Shown: positions 48,477 to 56,799 of the stretch, in pieces
How the letters are laid out: each line of letters begins with the position of its first letter
Position numbering within the stretch: the first letter of the stretch is position 1
From: Candidatus Zixiibacteriota bacterium
Lineage (GTDB): Bacteria > Zixibacteria > MSB-5A5 > GN15 > FEB-12
Direction: 5' to 3'
DNA length: 64,000 bases
NCBI GenBank assembly: GCA_017999435.1
Contig: JAGNLV010000007.1
Location: forward strand, 40,916-104,915
Translations under genes and position numbers: made by a program
Notes under the pieces: model-generated
What the model saw: the letters and a program-made list of their open reading frames with translations, nothing else
What the model was told of the DNA's origin: nothing
The model's database searches: none

Positions 48477-48812
48477 CTACTCGTGATGGTCGAGAGGACC
48501 GAGGTTGAGACGCAGCAGCCGGAGGAGGCGGTCGGTGCCGTAGCCCAGGAGGAGGCCCATGAGCGCCATGACCGCCACGACCAGGACGGCGTACTGCCAG
48601 GAGCTGGTGTTGTATACGTCGGCGATCCACTTGGACGGGCCCGCCTCCATTCCGCGCGAGTCGGCCACGTTGTAAACTCTCGCCGCCTCGGCGGTCCCCT
48701 CCGCCCAGAGCCGATCGGCTGCCAGGGACACCGTGGCCCACGCCGCGAGCGCGCCAGGCCAGGCTTTTCCGGCACCCGCCCGGTTCCGCCGTGAGCCGGC
48801 CGCACGGTTCAT
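48477..48812 (-). CDS. Small membrane protein linked to the TauE/SafE gene
   Basis: 111 residues. A likely signal or first helix is followed by a soluble part (ARVYNVADSRGMEAGPSKWIADVYNTSSW) and one C-terminal membrane helix (YAVLVVAVMALMGLLLGYGTDRLLRLL). I recall small proteins of this size and layout (named after Desulfovibrio DVU0150) beside TauE/SafE exporters, but cannot confirm the match here. The ATG overlaps the acyltransferase stop (ATGA). It may be an exporter partner. Confidence 0.7.
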   Translation of the reverse strand: MNRAAGSRRNRAGAGKAWPGALAAWATVSLAADRLWAEGTAEAARVYNVADSRGMEAGPSKWIADVYNTSSWQYAVLVVAVMALMGLLLGYGTDRLLRLLRLNLGPLDHHE

Positions 48813-49996
48813 ACGGCGCCTCGCGGTGCCGTGGTTCCGCGAAGCAGCGCATAGTCATGGGGCGCAATCCACCCGCGCCACCGCCCGTATGCATACGAGA
48901 GCGCCCACGAAGCGGGCAGCGCGAACGCTAACAGCAGCACGAATCCCTCGGCGCCGATCCGCCACCGCACCCCCAGCAACCCGGGCACGGAATGGGCGAA
49001 GACAAACTGCGTCACATAGGTGAACAGCGAGGTTCTCCCGAACACGGACAGCGCCCAGGCCGCCCGGCCATAACGCCCCCGGCCGTCGATCACGGTGACG
49101 TAGAAAGAGAATATCCACAGGAGCACGGCCAGGTAGATCGGCAGCAGGGAGGTGGTGCGCGACGGATAGACGGCGTCAAACACGCGCGGGTCCAGTGCGC
49201 CCCCGGCCAGCTGGAAAACCTTGTAAGCGCCGTTCAAGACCAGCCCGAGCGCCATCAGCCACAGCCCCGCCCGTCGCAGCCTCCCGGCCAACTCGTCGGC
49301 CGTCATCCCCCCCGTCCGCATTCGGGCAAGCATCTGCCCCACCAGCGACCCAAGGAGAAAGATCCCGACCCAGGGGGCCAGCGGCCAGGCAAACCCGATC
49401 CCCCCCGACCCCAGCTCCCCGCCAAACAGCACCGCCTTGAGCATATGGCCGAACGGTCCCGAGGGCTGGTACCAGATGAGCGCGACCGGCGCCGCCGCCA
49501 GCAGCCCGACCGCGATCGCCCCCCGCGCCGCCATCCCGGCCCAGCGGATCGCCGGCGGCGCCAACACCAGCGCGACCGCAATGGTGTCGGTGATCTGGAA
49601 ATCGTATCGAAAATGGTGGAGGAAGGATGCGAAGTAGGGGGGGCCATAATAGAACAGCCGCGCCAGATGGATCGCCGGGTGTGCGGCCAGCACGAGCAGG
49701 AGCGCCCGGCGCGCGAACCGCTGCTGCACTCCCACCGGGTCCCCCTTCGTATTCAGGAAGAAGCTGATCATCATGCCGGAGACGGCCATGAACCCCACCG
49801 ACGCCATCCGCGTCGGCAGATAGACCAGCGCATCCAGCACCGCCGACGCTTGGCGGGGATCCACGACCTGGTAGCAGTGCTGCACGATCACCAGCACCAT
49901 GGCCGTCCCCCGCATCACATCCACCGAACGGATGCGGTTCTTGCCGACATGATGGCCGGAGGCTTGCCCTCGGCCGCTGTTGTCGCCCTCGGTCAC
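48809..49996 (-). CDS. Multi-pass membrane acyltransferase-like protein (DUF1624/HGSNAT type)
   Basis: 395 residues, about ten membrane helices. The N-terminal motif RIRSVDVMRGTAMVLVIVQHCYQ resembles the R(x)xxxDxxRGxA opening of DUF1624 and acyltransferase-3 proteins; the His after VIVQ is the usual conserved residue. It would acetylate a sugar or other envelope molecule. The start is GTG at 49996 with GTGAGGG upstream. It overlaps the next gene, so it is the first gene of the TauE/SafE unit; a functional link is not clear. Confidence 0.8.
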   Translation of the reverse strand: MTEGDNSGRGQASGHHVGKNRIRSVDVMRGTAMVLVIVQHCYQVVDPRQASAVLDALVYLPTRMASVGFMAVSGMMISFFLNTKGDPVGVQQRFARRALLLVLAAHPAIHLARLFYYGPPYFASFLHHFRYDFQITDTIAVALVLAPPAIRWAGMAARGAIAVGLLAAAPVALIWYQPSGPFGHMLKAVLFGGELGSGGIGFAWPLAPWVGIFLLGSLVGQMLARMRTGGMTADELAGRLRRAGLWLMALGLVLNGAYKVFQLAGGALDPRVFDAVYPSRTTSLLPIYLAVLLWIFSFYVTVIDGRGRYGRAAWALSVFGRTSLFTYVTQFVFAHSVPGLLGVRWRIGAEGFVLLLAFALPASWALSYAYGRWRGWIAPHDYALLRGTTAPRGAV

Positions 49997-50169
49997 GGCA
50001 GCACCCTCACTGCGCGACTTCGCATTATATGGGTCGGACTAATCCTCAATGTACAAGATGAGGGAGTTTCAGGGAAGCGCATTCCGCGGGCGCCGGGCCT
50101 CAGGGCCCGAAAATTACGCCGCCGGCCGGCCCCCCCGGCGGGCCAAGCGACCGGCCGCGAGGGCCCCTC

Positions 50170-52872
50170 CTAATCGCACACCGGCGGGGGCCCGCCGCGA
50201 AACAGGTAGTCCACCAGGACTGTCAGGTCGGCCACGTCAAGATTGCCGTCATTATCGACGTCGGCCGGCTCCGGCGCCGGGGCGGGACCGCCCCGAAACA
50301 GGTGCGCGATCAGGTACGTCAGATCCGGGGCCGCCGGCCCGGACCCGTCGCCGTTGACATCGCCGCAGAGGAATCCGCACCCGGACCCGAACGCCCCGAT
50401 CAGAACCCCGCACGAGTTGTTCGCCGGCAAACAGGGCGACTGCAGGTTTACCGAGTAGGCTGTGTCCAGATCGCAGAACTGCGGGTCTTCGGAAATGTTG
50501 CCCAGCGTGTCGCCCGGCTGCGGCTGCGCGCCGTACACCGCGAAATCCTCCCCGCCGTTGCCGTACGCATTATTGCACCCAACCAGCACGCCGACAAGGC
50601 CCATGCCATCGGATTGGAGACCGTTGCCCGTGTTTGCGGCCAGCAGGTTCGCGGTTATCAGCGACGGGTTTATCTCCGCAAGCCCGGGTGCATCCAGCTT
50701 CGGCGGCTCGTAGTAGAAGCGAAACCCGGTGCCGTTGAGGACAATCGTGTTGTTCGCAATGGCGTAATTCCCCCAACGCCCGGTCTCCGTGAAAATCCCC
50801 TCCTGCCCGTTGCCGACAATCAGGCAGTTGGTGACGGTGATGGTGTCCATGGATACCAGGTGGATTCCAACGGAATCATTATAGAGAATCTGGCAATGCG
50901 AGATGGCGCCGTTGGCGATGCTCTCTATGCCGTGCCAATTGTTTTGAAGAGTGCAGCCCTCGACGAGCACGCGGTATCGGAAGTAGTTGGGCGACGTCGA
51001 TGATGCCGCCACGCCGCGGCAGTCGTTGCCGATGATCAGGCAGTTCCGCACCGTTCCGCCCGCATTGTGGAAGGTTATCGCCCCCTCGAAATAGCCGGGT
51101 GTCGCGGCCCCGGTGATGATGAATCCTTCGATGATCGACGACGTGTCCTCATCACTCCCCAGGTACACCGCCCGGTGCGGCTCGCCCGGGCTGCCGCCGC
51201 AATCGATGGTCGCCTGCCCTATTCCGTCGGAACACAGCACGAGATTGACGCCGTGAAAATCAAGATCGCGGTTGCCCTCGCCCGCATAAATTCCGGGCGC
51301 CACCAGCACGGTGTCCCCTTCCTGCGCGGCATCGATCCCCGCCTGGATTGTCGGCTGGTCCCCCGGCACGTGGATTACCCCCGGTGCCCTGATCACAAAA
51401 GTCTCCATCGGCGACCATGGCGAATTCTCGAATCCGTCGAAGCACCGCGCCCGCCACCAGTACGGGGAACCGGTCGTCAGGCCCTCGAAGACTCCCGACG
51501 AGGTTAGCCCTGTCCCTTCGGCCACACCCGCGCGGCTGGCCACCGGCGTGATCTCCGGCGGATCAGCGAAGATCTCGAACTCATACACCCGCGCGTCGTT
51601 CTCCGCATCGGTCGCATTGACCACCGAGAGATAGACGCCCTCGCTGCTGACGGGTTCCATGTCGACCGGGAACTCCGGCGTCGGGGCCGCCGGCAACGAG
51701 TTCATCTGGAACGCCGCCTCTTTCCAGGCGCTCGACACTTCGCCGTTGTCGACCCGCAGACGCCAGAAATACAGCTCACCGTCGGCAAGCGGAGCGCCGC
51801 CATAGATGCACGATTGGTCTGCAGACACAACCGGTCCCGAATCCCACTGCTCTGCTGTCGTCCAGTCCATGTCCGTTCCCACCTGGACCTGGTACCCATT
51901 CTGCTCCGGGAGCGTCGTGTCGTAGTATCGCCAGGCAAAGATCGGGGCATCCACAAGCACGTGGGCCGCATCCGATCCGCTCAGGGCCATGCCGTTGGCC
52001 GTTGGACAGGTCTGGTCAAGAATAATCGCGCCGATGTCGTTCCGAGTTCCATCGGGATCGTTGTAGGCCTGAGCGCCGATACCCGCATCAACACACGGGG
52101 AACCGGGGAGAAGCGAGAAATCCGCGGCCGACGCCCCCGCGAAATGGGGATCGGCCGAGATGTCGGTAGGCAGCAGCGGGCCGTTGACGCCGTTGCCCCA
52201 GATATCGTTGTAGCCGCCGGCCGGCGCTCCGATCGAGACACCGATCTGGCAGGCCGTGATGATATTGTTCATCAGCACCGCACCGGGCCCATAGAGATAC
52301 ACGCCCAGCCGGCCCCCGGCAATGGTATTGTTGATGATCGTCGCGGGGTTGCCGTAACCCGCCCAGACGACGCAGTACGCGCTGTCGTTGCCGTGAAAGA
52401 CATTCCGCTGTATGAGCGGCGCCGAGCCGTCCGTAGTATAGATCACCGAGTTGTTGCCCAGCCTTCCGCCTCCGTTATCGGTGAAGATATTGCCGCTGAT
52501 GACCGGCGAGGTTGCGTCGACACGGATCGCCGCGTTCTGTGCCGCCTTGCGGATCGTGAATCCCGTCACCACCGTCTCCATGCTGTCGCCGGTGCTGATA
52601 TCGATAATCGGCAACGCACCGCTGTCCGGCTCAAGAAAGCACAGCCGGGGTCCGCCGAAACCGGTCAGACAGACGTCGGCGTTGGCGATTCTGAGATTCA
52701 CCGGATATCGGCCGGGCGCCACCAGCACGGTGTCCCCTTCCTGCGCGGCATCGATCCCCGCCTGGATGGTCGGCTGATCCCCCGGCACATGAATGGTCGC
52801 CGCCAAAAGCCCGGTGTTGCCCCACGGCAGCGTGAGCGAGGCGATTGTGAGAAACTGAAGATACCTGCACAT
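50170..52872 (-). CDS. Secreted parallel beta-helix protein with C-terminal dockerin
   Basis: 900 residues. The signal peptide covers about residues 1-25. Two right-handed beta-helix regions each begin with the same block, IHVPGDQPTIQAGIDAAQEG and DTVLVAPG (near residues 27 and 500), as in pectate-lyase-like DUF1565/NosD proteins. Between them lies a fibronectin-like part (YFWRLRVDNGEVSSAW, YWWRARCFDGFENSPWS). The C-terminus has the dockerin pair DVNGDGSGPAAPDLT and DVDNDGNLDVADLT, each followed by LFRGG, ending PPVCD. It probably acts on or binds polysaccharide at the surface. GAGGGAATAAC precedes the ATG at 52872; an ATG 14 codons upstream is possible. Confidence 0.88.
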   Translation of the reverse strand: MCRYLQFLTIASLTLPWGNTGLLAATIHVPGDQPTIQAGIDAAQEGDTVLVAPGRYPVNLRIANADVCLTGFGGPRLCFLEPDSGALPIIDISTGDSMETVVTGFTIRKAAQNAAIRVDATSPVISGNIFTDNGGGRLGNNSVIYTTDGSAPLIQRNVFHGNDSAYCVVWAGYGNPATIINNTIAGGRLGVYLYGPGAVLMNNIITACQIGVSIGAPAGGYNDIWGNGVNGPLLPTDISADPHFAGASAADFSLLPGSPCVDAGIGAQAYNDPDGTRNDIGAIILDQTCPTANGMALSGSDAAHVLVDAPIFAWRYYDTTLPEQNGYQVQVGTDMDWTTAEQWDSGPVVSADQSCIYGGAPLADGELYFWRLRVDNGEVSSAWKEAAFQMNSLPAAPTPEFPVDMEPVSSEGVYLSVVNATDAENDARVYEFEIFADPPEITPVASRAGVAEGTGLTSSGVFEGLTTGSPYWWRARCFDGFENSPWSPMETFVIRAPGVIHVPGDQPTIQAGIDAAQEGDTVLVAPGIYAGEGNRDLDFHGVNLVLCSDGIGQATIDCGGSPGEPHRAVYLGSDEDTSSIIEGFIITGAATPGYFEGAITFHNAGGTVRNCLIIGNDCRGVAASSTSPNYFRYRVLVEGCTLQNNWHGIESIANGAISHCQILYNDSVGIHLVSMDTITVTNCLIVGNGQEGIFTETGRWGNYAIANNTIVLNGTGFRFYYEPPKLDAPGLAEINPSLITANLLAANTGNGLQSDGMGLVGVLVGCNNAYGNGGEDFAVYGAQPQPGDTLGNISEDPQFCDLDTAYSVNLQSPCLPANNSCGVLIGAFGSGCGFLCGDVNGDGSGPAAPDLTYLIAHLFRGGPAPAPEPADVDNDGNLDVADLTVLVDYLFRGGPPPVCD
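51295..51375 (-). repeat. 81-bp intragenic direct repeat, copy A
   Basis: This nearly identical copy of 52714-52794 encodes the same opening block of a beta-helix module. Only a few base differences can be seen. It implies recent duplication or gene conversion of the module. Confidence 0.85.
52714..52794 (-). repeat. 81-bp intragenic direct repeat, copy B
   Basis: This copy lies 1419 bases from copy A in the same gene and encodes the first beta-helix opening after the signal peptide. Confidence 0.85.
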
Positions 52873-52916
52873 GTTATTCCCTCGGTCAGGAGAGTCGGTC
52901 CGATCCGCCAACATAT

Positions 52917-52944
52917 ATGATACCTCCAAATCCGGATTTGTCAA
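52917..52944 (-). promoter_or_regulatory. Sigma70-like promoter of the beta-helix dockerin gene
   Basis: Minus-strand TTGACA (52939-52944), 16 bases, TATCAT (52917-52922), about 45 bases before the ATG at 52872. Confidence 0.65.
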
Positions 52945-53073
52945 CGGCCTCGTTCGATCCCTGGGCGGGAGGGAGCCGCTTACACCACAAAAGAGTCTTC
53001 TCACGGTTGAGTCGTGCAGGGAAGGAATCGAAAACCTGCCGCCCGATCCGCGGAATGGGTCCGCAATTGAGCG

Positions 53074-53102
53074 TTGAATTCGCTCGGCCCCCGCCGTATC
53101 AT
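53074..53102 (+). promoter_or_regulatory. Sigma70-like promoter of the AsmA-like gene
   Basis: TTGAAT (53074-53079), 17 bases, TATCAT (53097-53102), 58 bases before the ATG. It is divergent from the promoter at 52917-52944. Confidence 0.6.
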
Positions 53103-53160
53103 GCGGCACGGTCCCGGCCCAACTCCGGGATCGAACCTAACCCTTGCCGGAGGAGTCGCC

Positions 53161-53904
53161 ATGCTGAAGAAACTGGTTCTTACGGTCATCGTCCTCGTCG
53201 CCGTCGGGGCGGCCGTCGCATACTTTGTGCGCAATCTGCTGGTCGAGAAGGCGGTTGAAGCCGGTTCCGCATACGCCCTCGGCGTGGACACGGAGCTCGG
53301 CTCGGCTGCCCTCGAACTCGGCGGCGGCAGCCTGGAACTCAACGACTTCGCGGTCGACAATCCGGAGGGATTTGCCGAGGGACGCTTCCTGTCGCTGCGG
53401 CGTATGATGTTCGATGTCGATGCCGGGTCGGTTTTGGACAAGAACGTGGTCGTCGATTCTTTCATCATTGAAGGCGTGACCCTGAACCTCGAGCAAATCG
53501 ACCGCTCGGGCAACTACCGGGTTCTCCTGGACAACATCAACCGGCTGGATCTTACGTCGTCCGAGGATTCGCGCACTTTCCGGATTGCCCTCATCGCCCT
53601 GCGCGACATCACCGTCAACGGCTCGCTCAGCCTGCTCGGTGCGCACTCGGAGAAATCTTTCACGCTTGATGACTTCTCCCTGCGCAACATCGGCGGCGAC
53701 AATGGCGCCACTGTCGGCCGGCTGACGGCGACGATCGTGAAATCGCTCATCACCAAGGCGCTGGCCGCCGGAAGCGGCGTGCTCCCGGAGGGATTCGGGA
53801 AAAATCTCGAGGAGTTGAAAGACCAGGGAGTCGAGACGATCAAAACCGAGGCCGCCGACCGGCTGAAGGATCTGGGCAAGTCCCTCACTGGCGACCGCAA
53901 ATGA
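53161..53904 (+). CDS. AsmA-like / DUF748-type inner-membrane anchored protein
   Basis: 247 residues. An N-terminal membrane helix (KKLVLTVIVLVAVGAAVAYFV) is followed by a periplasmic part. The pattern GVDTELGSAALELGGGSLELNDFAVDNPEGF and DKNVVVDSFIIEGVTLNLE matches short AsmA-like repeats (beta-groove proteins such as the TamB/AsmA family linked to lipid transport or assembly). The C-terminus is amphipathic and charged (KNLEELKDQGVETIKTEAADRLKDLGKSL). GGAGGAG sits before the ATG at 53161. It has its own promoter and is followed by the tRNA-Lys. Confidence 0.8.
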   Translation: MLKKLVLTVIVLVAVGAAVAYFVRNLLVEKAVEAGSAYALGVDTELGSAALELGGGSLELNDFAVDNPEGFAEGRFLSLRRMMFDVDAGSVLDKNVVVDSFIIEGVTLNLEQIDRSGNYRVLLDNINRLDLTSSEDSRTFRIALIALRDITVNGSLSLLGAHSEKSFTLDDFSLRNIGGDNGATVGRLTATIVKSLITKALAAGSGVLPEGFGKNLEELKDQGVETIKTEAADRLKDLGKSLTGDRK

Positions 53905-53950
53905 GCGGGAGAGGGCGCACCGACGGGCGGCCGCGCCTCCCAAAGAAGAA

Positions 53951-54023
53951 TGCGCCATCAGGGATTCGAACCCCGGACCCGCTGATGAAGAGTCAACTGC
54001 TCTACCAACTGAGCTAATAGCTG
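53951..54023 (-). tRNA. tRNA-Lys (CTT)-like gene with damaged acceptor tip
   Basis: A 73-base cloverleaf. The D-arm is TAGCTCAGTTGGTAGAGCA and the anticodon stem GTTGA/TCAGC has loop CTCTTCA (anticodon CTT). The T-arm is CGGGG-TTCGAAT-CCCTG. The 3' acceptor strand ATGGCGC is normal for Lys, but the 5' strand reads CAGCTAT, so pairs 1-72 (C-C) and 2-71 (A-G) do not form. Base 37 is C where a purine is usual. CCA is not encoded. This may be a relic left by recombination at the 5' end. Confidence 0.75.
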
Positions 54024-54070
54024 GGTGCACAATGCCTTACATTTCCCAGCCACGTTGGTTTCTCGTATGA

Positions 54071-54250
54071 TCAGATGCCCTTTTTGCCACTCGCACGCTG
54101 CTTCTTCGATGCGATCAACTCCTCGGCACGGTCCAACGCAGCAAGCCGGACAAAGTCGGATGCCGTACGCCGATCAATCTTGGCGGCACGTTCGATGATC
54201 CGCTTGTCCTTGGGGTCGATCCGAATGAAGAACACTGTCGTCTTGGTCAT
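54071..54250 (-). CDS. Ribbon-helix-helix antitoxin-like protein (DUF1778/TacA-like), no toxin beside it
   Basis: 59 residues: MTKTTVFFIRIDPKDKRIIE, then RAAKIDRRTASDFVRLAALDRAEELI, then a basic end (ASKKQRASGKKGI). The beta strand TVFFIRI, the helix ERAAKIDRRTASDFV and the A-L-D-R tail are the layout of RHH antitoxins. It is shorter than usual (about 90 residues), and the C-terminal toxin-binding part is reduced. No GNAT or other toxin gene follows: the tRNA is 47 bases downstream. AGAGG lies before the ATG at 54250. It may regulate itself through the promoter at 54276-54303. Confidence 0.75.
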   Translation of the reverse strand: MTKTTVFFIRIDPKDKRIIERAAKIDRRTASDFVRLAALDRAEELIASKKQRASGKKGI

Positions 54251-54275
54251 AAGGGCCTCTGATTATTCTATCGAC

Positions 54276-54303
54276 AATATAGCCTTTGCCTATACAGTGT
54301 CAA
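54276..54303 (-). promoter_or_regulatory. Strong promoter of the RHH gene, with possible operator
   Basis: Minus-strand TTGACA (54298-54303), 16 bases, TATATT (54276-54281). A TATT...AATA inverted pattern directly downstream could bind the RHH protein itself. Confidence 0.65.
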
Positions 54304-54777
54304 CAGAAATCGCGCAAGAAAGTAGAATTGTGTCTATGCGCCCAACTTGTCGCATGTAGAGAGATCGTCGCCCTACGGGCCTCCCTGTGCGCCACAGGGG
54401 CATTCAGCGGGCTAACCGGACGGCATGCCAGGGCGACGGGGAGAAGAAACGAGGGTGGTTGTCGCTGCATATGGATTCCTTACACTCGTGAAAGCGCGCT
54501 GATCGTGTGCTTCCACGTCTTGAGAACACGGGTTCTATGTTCGGTGCAGTTCAAACAGTGACCGTCTCCCCGAGGGGAGGGCCCGTGGCTGAAACTGCAG
54601 CTTCCGGGGGGCGTCGTACGCAAGTCTTAACAGCCTCAGCAAGGCGCCGGTCGTCGGCCTGCACGGGAGGCGCAGCTAATCAAAGGTGTCAGTTCAGGAG
54701 CCCGCACCGGTCGATGGCCGCCGTATCTGTCGTGGACGAGACAACGACCCACGCCGGCATCTCTGGATCGCTCTTCT
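54304..54777. other. Intergenic region with no convincing gene
   Basis: About 470 bases of mixed composition. I see no start with a ribosome-binding site and a protein-like reading on either strand. CTCCCC/GGGGAG near 54566-54580 forms a short hairpin about 200 bases after the stop of the 54778-56676 gene. It may hold decayed sequence. Confidence 0.5.
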
Positions 54778-56676
54778 TCAGGGTCGCCCGACTGCTGCCG
54801 GTTCGGCCTTTTCTCTTTCCCGCTCCCGCCGGCTTTCGGCAAGCGCCTTGTGGGTCGCTACGTCCTCTTGGAGCGTCTGTTCGACCGCCTGATCTTCCGC
54901 GCGATCCGCCTCCTGCTGAGCCGCCGTCTCGCCGGGGTCGGCAGTGGTCATGCGGGCCAGGCGAACGTCCTCATAACCGCGGCGCTTGGCGACCACCCGA
55001 TAGGTGAAGCTCGCATCGCCGGCCCCGTTCATCAGTTCCACCACATCAAACCCCGTGGTGCCGCAGATGACGGCCGTTCCCGCACAGCGAGGATCGTTCA
55101 GCTGCACGAAGACATTCATGGGATGATTCTCGTCGATGGTGACCGTCTGAAGGAACAGCGGATCTAGTTCAATATGCGTCCGGCCACCGCTCAGTTGACC
55201 CCGTCCAAAGTCCTCAAACCAGCACTCCGGTGACTCCTGGGAGTAGACCAGCCGATATTGCTCGGGAGCTACCTCCACCGCGGCGCTCTTGGTCCCGCTG
55301 ACCGCGAAATTGCCGCTGACGTAGACGTTGCCGCTGAAATAACCGGCGTAGCCGCTCGTCGGAGCTGTGCTGTAGATTCCATATTTGGAGCCGGTACCGA
55401 AACTGCCGGCGCTGAAATAGCCTCCGTAAACGGCCCCGCTTGACTGGTTGGAGCCGACACCGGTTACGCCATAGGCGCTGGCGCTTCCCCGCGCGTTGGC
55501 GACACCCCGGCAGCCATACGAGGTCCCGGTACCGGTGGAATCGCTCTTGAAGTAACCGCCTGCGCTGGAGCCGGTCCCTGAAGGTTCGGTCAGACCGTCA
55601 ACGCCAAAGCTGGAGGCGCTGCTGGCGAGATCATAGGCATACCCATAGAGGGCATAGGCATTGGTGCCGGAGGGCACATGGTTGTCGAAGTAACCGGCGT
55701 ACGAGGATCCGCTGCGGGCCGCGTCGGCGTTGACCGTGCTTCGGATCCCGTAGGTCGGCTGTGAGCCGCTCTTGCAGTAACCACTGAAATCTCCGCCAAC
55801 GACCGTTCCGCTCTCACCATAACCGCCACATCGCAGGCCGAATGTCATGCCGACCTTGCCTGATCCGAGGAAGCTGCCCCCCTCGGTCCATGTGCTGCCG
55901 GGACCACCGAAGGCACTTGCCGTTACTCCCGTATGGTCGCCATCACCCAGACTGTCGGCACAGAAGACGCCCGCATAAACGTATCCACCGCCGGGATTCG
56001 CCGCATATCCCTCGATTCCTCTCGCGCTGTACATCAAGGCATTGCTTCTTCCCTCGCCGTACACACCCCGAGCGGGCCCCTGACCGGCGCTCGTCGCCAG
56101 AAACGCTCCGCCGTAGGCCGTGCCGCTGCCCTGATTGATAATCGTGGCGCGAACTGACGAGACATCACCCGCAGATTGCGTCTCGAATCGCGTGAGTACA
56201 CCTGTCCGAGCATGCAATCCGGTGCCGATAACGGACAGTCCGGTGTCCCTGGTGTCCTCCAATCGGATCGTTCCACCTGACGCCCCATCTACGGTATTCA
56301 CGCGCAGGGCATAGCCGGCTGACGCGACGGGCATCCGGGGCGACAGAATGATGCCGTTGAAGATCACCTGCAAGTACAGGGAATCGTACCTGGCGAAAAG
56401 GCTGTCCGGAATCGGCGTGCTGCTGCCCAGAAGATAGGTGAACAATCCGCCGCTCGTACTGACCATGGGGTAGATTTCCGACCAGCGGGCGGTGCCTGCG
56501 GTCGGGTGGTCATAGAGGTGGAACTGCGCAGGGTAACTGCCGTCGGGTACCGGAGCGCCGGTCCCGTCGGTGGCCCTGCCCTGATAGCTGATTACTCGTG
56601 GCGTGCCCGCAGCGGTCATGGATGCGACCGCCGCCAGAGCAGCGAGAGTAAAACAAACGCCCCGGGCCAAGTTCAT
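54778..56676 (-). CDS. Secreted fibre-like surface protein with Gly/Tyr-rich repeats
   Basis: 632 residues. After the signal peptide (ATG at 56676, AAGGAG 8 bases upstream) an N-terminal domain of about 105 residues reads ISYQGRATDGTGAPVPDGSY to PVASAGYALRVNTVDGA. The middle 350 residues consist of short degenerate repeats of the type YGVxG / AGYF / GGYFxS, similar to trimeric fibre or tail-fibre shafts. A globular C-terminal domain (FAVSGTKSAAVEVAPEQYRLVYSQESPECWFEDFGRGQL to YRVVAKRRGYEDVRLA) and a charged coiled-coil end (EADRAEDQAVEQTLQEDVATHKALAESRREREREK) follow. I read it as a long extracellular fibre; the ligand is unknown. A lone gene. Confidence 0.78.
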   Translation of the reverse strand: MNLARGVCFTLAALAAVASMTAAGTPRVISYQGRATDGTGAPVPDGSYPAQFHLYDHPTAGTARWSEIYPMVSTSGGLFTYLLGSSTPIPDSLFARYDSLYLQVIFNGIILSPRMPVASAGYALRVNTVDGASGGTIRLEDTRDTGLSVIGTGLHARTGVLTRFETQSAGDVSSVRATIINQGSGTAYGGAFLATSAGQGPARGVYGEGRSNALMYSARGIEGYAANPGGGYVYAGVFCADSLGDGDHTGVTASAFGGPGSTWTEGGSFLGSGKVGMTFGLRCGGYGESGTVVGGDFSGYCKSGSQPTYGIRSTVNADAARSGSSYAGYFDNHVPSGTNAYALYGYAYDLASSASSFGVDGLTEPSGTGSSAGGYFKSDSTGTGTSYGCRGVANARGSASAYGVTGVGSNQSSGAVYGGYFSAGSFGTGSKYGIYSTAPTSGYAGYFSGNVYVSGNFAVSGTKSAAVEVAPEQYRLVYSQESPECWFEDFGRGQLSGGRTHIELDPLFLQTVTIDENHPMNVFVQLNDPRCAGTAVICGTTGFDVVELMNGAGDASFTYRVVAKRRGYEDVRLARMTTADPGETAAQQEADRAEDQAVEQTLQEDVATHKALAESRREREREKAEPAAVGRP

Positions 56677-56713
56677 GTGACACACTCCTTCAGAAAGCCG
56701 GCATGACCGACTG

Positions 56714-56729
56714 GCGTACGAGCGTACGC
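56714..56729. promoter_or_regulatory. 7-bp inverted repeat upstream of the fibre gene
   Basis: GCGTACG and CGTACGC flank two bases, 38 bases before the ATG at 56676. It is a possible operator or RNA hairpin. Confidence 0.35.
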
Positions 56730-56799
56730 AGGTAGTCCCTCTGCGGCCCTGCCGGAGTTGCTATCGTGCTCTTTGTTATGCGACTCCACCCCCTTCGGC

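Noticed and set aside
51295..52794. Diversity-generating template/variable repeat pair
   Set aside because: Both copies are coding in the same gene, differences are not adenine-biased, and no reverse transcriptase is present.
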